Shown here piece after piece: positions 9,085 to 16,884 of a stretch of 64,000 nucleotides of DNA (position 1 is its first letter; each line of letters begins with the position of its first letter). Location: NCBI GenBank assembly GCA_002746415.1, contig NVXD01000018.1:124001-188000 (forward strand), written 5' to 3'. Both the position numbers and the translations under genes were made by a program. The notes under the pieces were generated by a model. That model made no database searches. It had not been told where the DNA came from and saw only the letters and a list, made by a program, of their open reading frames with translations. This DNA is from Flavobacteriaceae bacterium. GTDB taxonomy: Bacteria; Bacteroidota; Bacteroidia; Flavobacteriales; Flavobacteriaceae.

Positions 9085-10709
9085 ACCTGTAAAACTCCCA
9101 TATTAAATGGCTTTTCAATAGGAGCATGGTTAGCAGCCTCTATACCCATAGCTATCCATTTACGCGTATCTAAGGGGTCAATTATGGCATCAGTCCACAA
9201 TCTTGCTGCTGCATAATAGGGAGAAATTTGATCATCATACCGTTTTTTGATGGTATCAAAAAGAGCGGCCTCTTTCTCTTTGGTGATTTTTTCACCTTTT
9301 TTTTCCAAGGAAGCTTTTTCAATTTGCAACAAAACTTTTGCTGCAGAATTACCACTCATAACAGCAAGTTCTGCACTAGGCCATGCAGCAATTAATCTTG
9401 GATCGTATGCTTTGCCACACATGGCATAATTTCCTGCTCCGTAGCTGTTGCCAATAATTACAGTGAATTTTGGAACTACAGAATTGCTTACGGCATTTAC
9501 CATTTTGGCACCGTCCTTAATAATGCCACCCTGTTCACTTTTACTTCCAACCATAAAACCTGTAACATCTTGTAGAAAAACAAGAGGGATTTTCTTCTGG
9601 TTGCAATTGGCAATGAAACGAGTAGCTTTATCTGCGGAATCTGAATAGATGACACCACCAAATTGCATTTCACCTTTGGCAGTTTTCACCACTTTTCTTT
9701 GATTTGCAACAATTCCAACGGCCCAACCATCAATACGAGCATAACCTGTTAAAATGGTTTTTCCGTATCCTTCTTTGTATTGTTCGAAATCAGAGTTATC
9801 TACCAATCTCTTTATGACTTCCAGCATATCGTATTGTTCAGAACGAGAAGCTGGTAGTATGCCATATATTTCTTCAGGCTTTTCTTTTGGTTTTGCAGGC
9901 GTTGTTCTATTATAACCGGCTTTATCAAATGCACCTATTTTATCTACTATATTTTTAATTGTGTCCAAGGCATCCTTATCATCTTTGGATTTATAATCTA
10001 CAACTCCACTTATCTCGGAATGTGTTGTAGCCCCGCCTAAAGTTTCGTTATCAATGTTTTCGCCAATGGCAGCTTTCACTAAATAACTGCCCGCCAAGAA
10101 AATACTCCCTGTTTTATCAACAATTAAGGCTTCATCGCTCATGATTGGGAGATACGCTCCACCGGCAACACAACTGCCCATAACTGCAGCTATTTGTGTT
10201 ATTCCCATACTACTCATGATGGCATTATTTCTAAAGATTCGGCCAAAATGTTCTTTGTCAGGGAAAATCTCATCTTGTAGTGGTAGATACACCCCAGCAC
10301 TATCCACTAAATAAATAATAGGTAACCTATTTTCAATGGCAATTTCCTGCGCTCTAAGATTTTTCTTTGCGGTTATAGGAAACCATGCACCAGCTTTTAC
10401 AGTTGCATCATTTGCCACTACCACACATTGTTTGCCTTTGATATAACCAACTTTAACCACAACACCTCCAGAGGGACAACCACCATGCTCAACGTACATT
10501 CCATCTCCTACAAAAGCTCCAATTTCTATATTGTCTTTTTTAGCGTCTAAAAGATAATCAATACGCTCCCTAGCCGTCATTTTCCCTTTGGCATGCAATT
10601 TTTCTATTCGTTGTTTGCCACCACCCAATTTCACTTTTGCAAGCTGTTTTTTTAGTTTTGAAAGCAGTAATTTATTATGGTCTTCGTTCTTATTGAAGGT
10701 AATGTCCAT
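9081..10709 (-). CDS. Acyl-CoA carboxylase, carboxyltransferase (beta) subunit
   Basis: A 542-residue carboxyltransferase with the two crotonase-like halves of the ACC/PCC/MCC beta family. The N-terminal KMTARERIDYLLD motif and the Gly-rich oxyanion segments GGAYLPIMSDE and YGAGNYAMCGKAYDPR are visible. The length and the MCYGK-like 'MCGKAYDPR' variant fit methylcrotonyl- or geranyl-CoA carboxylase better than AccD. No biotin-carboxylase subunit is beside it, so its partner must be elsewhere. It is convergent with the M24 peptidase and divergent from the oxidoreductase. Confidence 0.88.
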   Translation of the reverse strand: MDITFNKNEDHNKLLLSKLKKQLAKVKLGGGKQRIEKLHAKGKMTARERIDYLLDAKKDNIEIGAFVGDGMYVEHGGCPSGGVVVKVGYIKGKQCVVVANDATVKAGAWFPITAKKNLRAQEIAIENRLPIIYLVDSAGVYLPLQDEIFPDKEHFGRIFRNNAIMSSMGITQIAAVMGSCVAGGAYLPIMSDEALIVDKTGSIFLAGSYLVKAAIGENIDNETLGGATTHSEISGVVDYKSKDDKDALDTIKNIVDKIGAFDKAGYNRTTPAKPKEKPEEIYGILPASRSEQYDMLEVIKRLVDNSDFEQYKEGYGKTILTGYARIDGWAVGIVANQRKVVKTAKGEMQFGGVIYSDSADKATRFIANCNQKKIPLVFLQDVTGFMVGSKSEQGGIIKDGAKMVNAVSNSVVPKFTVIIGNSYGAGNYAMCGKAYDPRLIAAWPSAELAVMSGNSAAKVLLQIEKASLEKKGEKITKEKEAALFDTIKKRYDDQISPYYAAARLWTDAIIDPLDTRKWIAMGIEAANHAPIEKPFNMGVLQV

Positions 10710-10757
10710 TCTTAAAAGGTTTCTTTAATCATGATAAAGATAAGGAGTAAATTTGAT

Positions 10758-10765
10758 TAACTTTG
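10758..10765 (+). promoter_or_regulatory. Candidate -7 box TAACTTTG
   Basis: TAACTTTG matches the Bacteroidota -7 consensus TAnnTTTG and sits 18 bases before the ATG of the Gfo/Idh/MocA gene. The -33 TTG is weak. The box overlaps an in-frame TTG at 10763, which argues against using that codon as the start. Confidence 0.5.
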
Positions 10766-10783
10766 AGAAAACTCAATTACAAA

Positions 10784-11767
10784 ATGAAAGATAAAATACG
10801 CTGGGGCATTATTGGCTTAGGAGGAATAGCTCGAAAGTTCGCTGATGATTTAAAATTAGTCGATGATGGTGAATTGGTAGCTGTTGCATCTCGAAGTGTA
10901 GAAAAAGCTGAGGCATTTGCACAGGAATACGATGTAGCAACTTCTTTTGGAAGCTATGATGAATTGTTTGACTTTAATGGTGTAGATGTACTATATATAG
11001 CTACCCCACATGATTCCCATGCAGAATTGAGTATAGCAGCCATGCGCAAAGGTAAGCATGTACTTTGTGAAAAGCCTATCGCCGTCAATAGAAAAGATAC
11101 GGAGAGCATGGTAGCTGTATCCAAAGAAGAAAATGTATTTCTTATGGAGGCCATGTGGAGTAGGTTTAATCCATCAATTAAAAAGCTAAAAGAGCTTGTG
11201 GATGAAGGAGTCATTGGTGATGTGGGTTATGTAAATGCAGATTTCACTTATTTTGGTTTGGATAGGGAAGAAGATGGTCGACTTTTAAATCCTATGCTAG
11301 CAGGTGGTTCCATTTTAGATATCGGAATTTATCCAATATTTTTCGCGTACCTATTTTTGGGGAAACCAAAAAAGATAATAGCAGCATCCAATTTTTATAA
11401 AACTGGGGTAGAAATACAAACTTCTTTGATTTTTGTCTATGATAATGCCCAAGCCATTCTTCATAGTGGTTTTGATACCAATTTAGAGGTCAAGGCTAAA
11501 GTTTCTGGTAGTAAAGCATCTTTGTCATTGCTTCCTATCTGGCATATGGCTCAAGGGTATACATTGGAAAAAGGTGGTGATGTTGAGAGTTTTGATATGC
11601 CCACTCTTGGCGTGGGATATGCAAGCGAGGCTATGGAAGTGCATGATTGTCTGCGTGCTGGAAAATTGGAAAGTGACTTATGGTCACATCAAAACAGTTT
11701 GGATCTAATGGAATTGTTGGATGAAGTACGAAGGCAAGTAGGTGTGGTTTTCCCTTTTGAATCTTAA
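10784..11767 (+). CDS. Gfo/Idh/MocA-family NAD(P)-dependent oxidoreductase
   Basis: A protein of about 327 residues with an N-terminal Rossmann fold (GIIGLGGIARKF near residue 8), the family motif EKPIAVN near residue 95 and a C-terminal alpha/beta substrate domain. It resembles the dihydrodiol/xylose dehydrogenase-like branch, but the substrate cannot be told from sequence. ATG 10784 is chosen over an upstream TTG because that TTG lies within the promoter box. It is a single gene divergent from the carboxylase. Confidence 0.88.
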   Translation: MKDKIRWGIIGLGGIARKFADDLKLVDDGELVAVASRSVEKAEAFAQEYDVATSFGSYDELFDFNGVDVLYIATPHDSHAELSIAAMRKGKHVLCEKPIAVNRKDTESMVAVSKEENVFLMEAMWSRFNPSIKKLKELVDEGVIGDVGYVNADFTYFGLDREEDGRLLNPMLAGGSILDIGIYPIFFAYLFLGKPKKIIAASNFYKTGVEIQTSLIFVYDNAQAILHSGFDTNLEVKAKVSGSKASLSLLPIWHMAQGYTLEKGGDVESFDMPTLGVGYASEAMEVHDCLRAGKLESDLWSHQNSLDLMELLDEVRRQVGVVFPFES

Positions 11768-11835
11768 AATGTTCATATTTACTAGGGTATTCCTTTAAAT
11801 TCACGATATTTGGATTTCAACTAAAGTAACTAAAA

Positions 11836-12018
11836 ATGGTAATGAATAAAAACACGGTTCTTTCGTGGGCAACGTTAATTATGATATTTGTAGGATTGGC
11901 TCTTATTGCATTGGGAGCATTTAGATATGACGAAGTTGCAGGATGGGGTTTTGCATCTGTTGGTATAGGTTTCTTTGCAAATGCTTGGGTATTTAATGCC
12001 CTAAAAGGACGCGTATAA
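11836..12018 (+). CDS. Small two-helix membrane protein (CAL67264-like)
   Basis: A 60-residue protein with two hydrophobic helices (about 8-27 and 36-53) joined by an acidic-aromatic loop and ending in a short basic tail (NALKGRV). I recognise it as resembling the CAL67264 family of small membrane proteins of Flavobacteriaceae; function is unknown. An alternative start at the third codon (Met) is possible. It lies between the oxidoreductase and ettA on the same strand. Confidence 0.75.
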   Translation: MVMNKNTVLSWATLIMIFVGLALIALGAFRYDEVAGWGFASVGIGFFANAWVFNALKGRV

Positions 12019-12102
12019 TCTTTAATGTATTTTTTAGCCTCCAATCTTTTTAATAGGATTAATGTAATATATTGTTAATCCGATAATCTAATATTTTATA
12101 GT

Positions 12103-13794
12103 ATGTCTGACGATAAAAAAGTCATTTTCTCCATGTCTGGAGTAACTAAAGCATATAAAAGTGCCAATACTCCGGTATTAAAAAACATTTACCTCAGTTT
12201 CTTTTATGGGGCAAAAATTGGGATTTTGGGACTCAATGGTTCTGGTAAGTCCACTTTATTAAAAATCATTGCTGGGGTTGATAAGAATTTTCAAGGGGAT
12301 GTTGTTTTTTCTCCAGGGTATAATGTAGGATATCTAGAACAGGAACCACAATTGGATGAAGACAAAACTGTTTTGGAAGTTGTAAAAGAAGGCGTTGCAG
12401 AAACTGTGGCAATTCTTGATGAGTACAATAAAATAAATGATATGTTTGGTTTGCCAGAAGTTTATGAGGATGCAGATAAAATGCAGAAACTCATGGACAA
12501 GCAAGCGACGCTCCAAGATAAGATTGATGCCTCTAATGCATGGGAATTGGACACCAAACTTGAAATTGCAATGGATGCATTGCGCACACCAGATTCTGAT
12601 AAGAAAATAGGGGTGCTTTCTGGTGGAGAACGTAGACGTGTTGCACTGTGTAGGTTGTTGTTGCAAGAACCTGAAATACTTTTATTAGATGAGCCTACTA
12701 ACCACTTGGATGCAGAATCTGTGCACTGGCTGGAGCATCATTTGGCACAATACAAGGGTACGGTTATTGCCGTAACGCATGATCGATATTTTTTAGATAA
12801 TGTTGCAGGTTGGATTTTGGAATTGGACAGGGGAGAAGGCATACCATGGAAAGGCAATTACTCAAGTTGGTTGGACCAAAAATCGAAACGACTGGCACAA
12901 GAAAGTAAACAAGCATCTAAAAGGCAAAAAACATTGGAACGTGAACTGGAATGGGTTCGCCAAGGAGCTAAGGGAAGGCAAGCCAAGCAAAAGGCACGTT
13001 TAAAAAACTATGACAAACTGTTAAGTCAGGATCAAAAACAATTAGATGACAAGTTGGAAATCTATATTCCCAACGGTCCACGTCTGGGAACAAATGTGAT
13101 AGAGGCTATTGGCATCAGCAAGGGCTATGACGATAAATTACTGTATGAAAATTTAAACTTTAAACTGCCACAAGCTGGTATAGTTGGTATTATTGGTCCC
13201 AATGGTGCTGGTAAGACCACTATTTTTAGAATGATAATGGGTGAGGAAACCCCCGATAAAGGGGAATTTGCGGTAGGCGAAACCGCAAAAATTGCTTATG
13301 TAGATCAAAGCCATTCCAATATAAACCCAGATAAAACTATTTGGGAAAATTTTAGCGATGAGCAAGAATTGATTATGATGGGAGGCAGACAAGTTAATTC
13401 TAGGGCCTATTTAAGCCGATTTAATTTTTCCGGTGGGGAACAGAACAAAAAAGTGAATATGTTATCGGGAGGTGAGCGTAACCGACTTCATTTGGCCATG
13501 ACCTTAAAAGAAGAAGGAAATGTTTTGCTTTTAGATGAACCGACAAATGATTTGGATGTAAATACACTACGTGCTTTGGAAGAAGGGTTGGAAAACTTTG
13601 CTGGGTGTGCAGTGGTCATATCTCACGATAGATGGTTTTTGGATAGAGTATGCACACACATTCTAGCTTTTGAAGGAGATTCACAAGTTTATTTCTTTGA
13701 AGGCTCTTTTTCTGACTACGAAGAAAATAAAAAGAAGCGCTTGGGTGGTGATTTAATACCTAAACGTATTAAATATAGAAAGTTGATACGTTAA
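12103..13794 (+). CDS. ettA: Energy-dependent translational throttle protein EttA (ABC-F ATPase)
   Basis: A 563-residue ABC-F protein with two ATPase cassettes and no membrane domain. It gates the ribosomal E site according to ATP level. Cassette 1 has Walker A GLNGSGKST (43-51), signature LSGGERRR and Walker B LLLDEPTNH. The arm and linker with the KQKARLKNYD region follow. Cassette 2 has GPNGAGKTT, LSGGERNR and LLLDEPTND. Length and linker match EttA (about 555 residues in E. coli) rather than Uup. No terminator with a clear T-run follows. Confidence 0.95.
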   Translation: MSDDKKVIFSMSGVTKAYKSANTPVLKNIYLSFFYGAKIGILGLNGSGKSTLLKIIAGVDKNFQGDVVFSPGYNVGYLEQEPQLDEDKTVLEVVKEGVAETVAILDEYNKINDMFGLPEVYEDADKMQKLMDKQATLQDKIDASNAWELDTKLEIAMDALRTPDSDKKIGVLSGGERRRVALCRLLLQEPEILLLDEPTNHLDAESVHWLEHHLAQYKGTVIAVTHDRYFLDNVAGWILELDRGEGIPWKGNYSSWLDQKSKRLAQESKQASKRQKTLERELEWVRQGAKGRQAKQKARLKNYDKLLSQDQKQLDDKLEIYIPNGPRLGTNVIEAIGISKGYDDKLLYENLNFKLPQAGIVGIIGPNGAGKTTIFRMIMGEETPDKGEFAVGETAKIAYVDQSHSNINPDKTIWENFSDEQELIMMGGRQVNSRAYLSRFNFSGGEQNKKVNMLSGGERNRLHLAMTLKEEGNVLLLDEPTNDLDVNTLRALEEGLENFAGCAVVISHDRWFLDRVCTHILAFEGDSQVYFFEGSFSDYEENKKKRLGGDLIPKRIKYRKLIR

Positions 13795-14142
13795 AACAAG
13801 CGCATTGACTGTTAGAGCGGGACCTGGAACTATTCCAATTTCTATTCCGCTCCTTATAGCAAAGTAATGTTTGTAAATAATCATTTGGGTACCAATTCAA
13901 TGGACTGCTTCAATGTAGTGTTGTCTGCTAAAATCAATTCTTTAGACTATTCCACATAACCATTTTATAAGCTTTCCATAAAAATTAAGGAGTCAAAGAG
14001 GGATATTTAAAGGTGCCATTACCATTATTAAGTTGTTTTTTTTTATTTAAAAAATCCAAACGTTAAAATGTTCCGTATATAAATTGAAAAATCGAAATAA
14101 CTGTTTTAAAATTTACGAACTCTATTTATTAATAAATACATT
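13795..14142 (+). other. 348-bp intergenic region with a nested hairpin
   Basis: No gene is seen. An outer stem GAGCGG (13815-13820) / CCGCTC (13847-13852) encloses an inner hairpin TGGAA (13825-13829) / TTCCA (13833-13837), just after the ettA stop. There is no T-run behind it. The last 100 bases before the next gene are very AT-rich and presumably carry its promoter, but no clean TAnnTTTG box is visible. Confidence 0.4.
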
Positions 14143-15030
14143 ATGACGGAAACAAAAAACAATAACGGATTAAAGGTGGCAGCAGGATTACTAGGTGTAA
14201 TTTTGCTTGGAACAATTATTTACACTGTAAGTCTTTATCAAGATAAGAAAAAGACAACCCAAATGCTTACAAATGAAAAGGATTTGGTTGTAGAAGATTT
14301 AAATAGCTTAAAATCTGAGTATGACAAAGCTATTATGGAAAGTAATGTTACCAATGAAGAATTAGTTGGAGCTAGAGACAGAATTGCAAAATATATTGAT
14401 TCTGTTAAAACCATGAAAGCAGATATTTCTTCACTTTCTAGATATAGAAGACAAGTGACCACTTTAAAAGCTGAAAGAGCACAATTGCTTAAGCAAGTTG
14501 ATTCTCTTAGAAGCTCTAATTCGTTGTTGGCGATGCAAAGAGATAGTACATTTGTAGAGTTAGAAAAACAAACTGTATTTAATGATTCTTTGGTTGTTCA
14601 AAACACACAATTAGCTGATGCTGTAGAAAGAGGGTCTGCATTAAATTTATCTAAATTCAGTGTTGATGCAGTAAGAGAAAGAAACAATGGAAAATTGGTT
14701 TCTACATCTAGAGCTAAAAGCACCGATAAATTTAAAATTTGTTTTACAGTTGCTGATAATGTAATTGCTGAAGCTGGTGACAGAGAGTTTTATGTTGAAG
14801 TATTGGATCCTCAAGGAAATGTTCTTGGAGAAAGTTTTTCTAAATCAAATGATTCTGGAGCTTCTGTAACATATAGTAAAGGAACTAACTTCTATTATGA
14901 GAACAATACTTTAGATGTATGTGATTATGTAAACAAACCAGCTGGAGATTTCCAAAAAGGAAATTATATGGTGAATGTTTATGATGACAAACTAAAATTA
15001 TTGGGAACTTCTAAGTTCATTTTAAAGTAA
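14143..15030 (+). CDS. Membrane-anchored coiled-coil protein of unknown function
   Basis: A 295-residue protein: a short cytoplasmic N-terminus, one transmembrane helix (about 11-28), a long coiled coil (about 35-165), then a beta-rich C-terminal domain of about 110 residues with two cysteines. I do not recognise a named family, though the architecture is familiar from Flavobacteriia. The C-terminal domain has an Ig-like look (VEVLDPQGNVLGES, YMVNVYDDKLKLLG). Codons are strongly biased to GTT, GCT, TCT and AGA, and a strong terminator follows, which suggests high expression. A role as a periplasmic envelope-spanning protein is inference only. Confidence 0.8.
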   Translation: MTETKNNNGLKVAAGLLGVILLGTIIYTVSLYQDKKKTTQMLTNEKDLVVEDLNSLKSEYDKAIMESNVTNEELVGARDRIAKYIDSVKTMKADISSLSRYRRQVTTLKAERAQLLKQVDSLRSSNSLLAMQRDSTFVELEKQTVFNDSLVVQNTQLADAVERGSALNLSKFSVDAVRERNNGKLVSTSRAKSTDKFKICFTVADNVIAEAGDREFYVEVLDPQGNVLGESFSKSNDSGASVTYSKGTNFYYENNTLDVCDYVNKPAGDFQKGNYMVNVYDDKLKLLGTSKFILK

Positions 15031-15052
15031 GAATAAAGACTACTTATTTATA

Positions 15053-15090
15053 AAAAAGGGGAGAAATCAACATTGATTTCTCCCCTTTTT
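15053..15090. terminator. Bidirectional rho-independent terminator
   Basis: A long near-perfect inverted repeat: AAAAAGGGGAGAAATCAA pairs with TTGATTTCTCCCCTTTTT. A-runs and T-runs at both ends let it serve both the coiled-coil gene and the convergent fumC. Confidence 0.9.
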
Positions 15091-15114
15091 ATTTGCATAG
15101 ATTTTTTACCTAAT

Positions 15115-16512
15115 TTATTTTAAGGAACCTACCATGTTTTCTGGTTTTACCCATGCATCATATTCGGCTGCGGTCACGTACCCTAAATTAATGGCCTCCA
15201 CTTTTAATGTAGTGCCATTTTTGTGAGCCGTATTGGCAATTTCAGCAGCTTTGTAATACCCTATTTTTGTATTTAAAGCAGTGACCAACATTAAGGAGTT
15301 GTTTAGCAATTGTTTTATGATTTGTTCATTGGGTGTGATACCTGAAGCACAATTTTCCTCAAAACTAACACAGGCATCGCCAATTAATTCGGCAGATTGT
15401 AAAATATTTGCTGCCATCATAGGTTTAAACACATTCAGTTCATAATGTCCTTGCATACCTCCAACAGCTATAGCCACATCATTACCCATTACTTGTGCAC
15501 AAACCATGGTCAAAGCTTCACATTGAGTTGGGTTCACTTTCCCAGGCATTATGGAACTTCCTGGTTCATTAGCAGGAAGGTTAATTTCACCAATACCAGA
15601 ACGTGGACCAGAAGCCATCATCCTAATGTCATGGGCAATTTTATTTAATGAAACGGCTAATTGCTTTAATGCAGAATGACTTTCCACAATGGCATCATGT
15701 GCCGCCAATGCCTCAAACTTATTTTTTGCAGTAATAAAGGGTAAGCCTGTAAACTCTGCAATATACTTGGCAACAAGAACATCATAACCATCAGGGGTGT
15801 TAAGCCCTGTACCAACAGCTGTTCCACCTAGTGCAAGCTCACTTAAATGTTCTAATGTATTGTTCAACGCCTTTAATCCATGGTCCAATTGGGAAACATA
15901 CCCAGAAAATTCCTGGCCCAAGGTTAGGGGAGTGGCATCCATTAAATGTGTTCGTCCAATTTTCACTATTTGGGCAAAATCCTTCGCCTTTTGATGCAAG
16001 CTTTCTCGCAACTGGGTGACACCTGGAATGGTAACTTCTACAATTTTCTTATAGGCGGCAATATGCATTCCCGTTGGAAAAGTATCATTAGAGGATTGTG
16101 ATTTATTTACATCATCGTTTGGTTGAATGGTTTTTTCTCCTTCACCTATGACTTTGCCTGCAATTTCATGTGCTCGGTTAGCTACAACTTCATTTACGTT
16201 CATATTGCTTTGAGTGCCAGAACCTGTCTGCCATATAACTAATGGAAATTGAGCATCATGTTTGCCCTCTAAAATCTCATCGCATACACTTGAAATTAAA
16301 TCTCTTTTTTCTTTAGAAAGGACACCAAGTTCACAGTTGGTAAAGGCTGCTGCTTTTTTTAAATAAGCAAAACCATAGACAATATCCAAAGGCATGGATG
16401 CTGTTGGGCCAATTTTAAAATTGTTTAGGGAACGTTCAGTTTGTGCTCCCCAGTATTTATCTGATGGGACCTTAACTTCTCCCATGGTATCTTTTTCTAT
16501 TCTAAAGCTCAT
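15115..16512 (-). CDS. fumC: Class II fumarate hydratase
   Basis: A 465-residue iron-independent fumarase interconverting fumarate and malate in the TCA cycle. The superfamily signature [15 protein letters not shown] is present, as are [10 protein letters not shown] and [20 protein letters not shown]. Length is standard. It is monocistronic, with a terminator at its 3' end and a TACATTTG -7 box 22 bases upstream of its start. Confidence 0.97.
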   Translation of the reverse strand: MSFRIEKDTMGEVKVPSDKYWGAQTERSLNNFKIGPTASMPLDIVYGFAYLKKAAAFTNCELGVLSKEKRDLISSVCDEILEGKHDAQFPLVIWQTGSGTQSNMNVNEVVANRAHEIAGKVIGEGEKTIQPNDDVNKSQSSNDTFPTGMHIAAYKKIVEVTIPGVTQLRESLHQKAKDFAQIVKIGRTHLMDATPLTLGQEFSGYVSQLDHGLKALNNTLEHLSELALGGTAVGTGLNTPDGYDVLVAKYIAEFTGLPFITAKNKFEALAAHDAIVESHSALKQLAVSLNKIAHDIRMMASGPRSGIGEINLPANEPGSSIMPGKVNPTQCEALTMVCAQVMGNDVAIAVGGMQGHYELNVFKPMMAANILQSAELIGDACVSFEENCASGITPNEQIIKQLLNNSLMLVTALNTKIGYYKAAEIANTAHKNGTTLKVEAINLGYVTAAEYDAWVKPENMVGSLK

Positions 16513-16533
16513 TTTTAATCGATTTTATATTCA

Positions 16534-16541
16534 CAAATGTA
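16534..16541 (-). promoter_or_regulatory. Candidate -7 box TACATTTG for fumC
   Basis: On the minus strand TACATTTG matches TAnnTTTG and lies 22 bases before the fumC ATG. No TTG is found at the expected -33 distance. Confidence 0.5.
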
Positions 16542-16600
16542 CCATTTTGAAGCTCATTTATCCAGCGTTCAAATGATTTCAGTATTTTATTGAATTTGAT

Positions 16601-16632
16601 TTGCAGTATTTAACCTTTTCAAGTTATCTTTG
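16601..16632 (+). promoter_or_regulatory. Bacteroidota-type promoter (TTG-N21-TATCTTTG)
   Basis: TTG at 16601-16603 and TATCTTTG at 16625-16632 are separated by 21 bases, within the usual range for flavobacterial housekeeping promoters. It lies 20 bases before the small gene at 16653. Confidence 0.65.
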
Positions 16633-16652
16633 TACTATTAAAAATTTGTTCC

Positions 16653-16826
16653 ATGTTTGATTTTGACCAGTATTTAGGATTTTTAGCTTTCTTTACCATA
16701 TTAACCATGGGGTTTTGGCTAATGATATTTTTATTGACTTTTGTGGTGCCATATTGGTTGATTGGAAATTTAAGAGAATTATATAAAGAGAAACGGGATG
16801 CTAGAAAAGCAAAACGTAACGAATAA
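16653..16826 (+). CDS. 57-residue single-pass membrane protein
   Basis: A short gene bounded by a good promoter and a strong terminator. The protein begins MFDFDQYLGF, has a hydrophobic span from about residue 9 to 37, and ends in a highly charged tail (RELYKEKRDARKAKRNE). No family is recognised. The promoter, terminator and membrane-protein-like composition support it as a real gene rather than a chance frame. Function is unknown. Confidence 0.7.
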   Translation: MFDFDQYLGFLAFFTILTMGFWLMIFLLTFVVPYWLIGNLRELYKEKRDARKAKRNE

Positions 16827-16830
16827 AAAA

Positions 16831-16858
16831 AGAAGCCAATTGGCTTCTTTTTTTTTTG
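16831..16858. terminator. Rho-independent terminator, likely bidirectional
   Basis: The hairpin AGAAGCCA / TGGCTTCT is followed by ten T on the plus strand and preceded by an A-run. It lies between the 57-residue gene and the convergent receptor gene. Confidence 0.88.
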
Positions 16859-16884
16859 GTTAAAAAATAAGTAAAGGTTGGTTA

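Noticed and set aside
9247-9648. Plus-strand open frames opposite the carboxyltransferase gene
   Set aside because: Antisense shadows of a clearly conserved enzyme.
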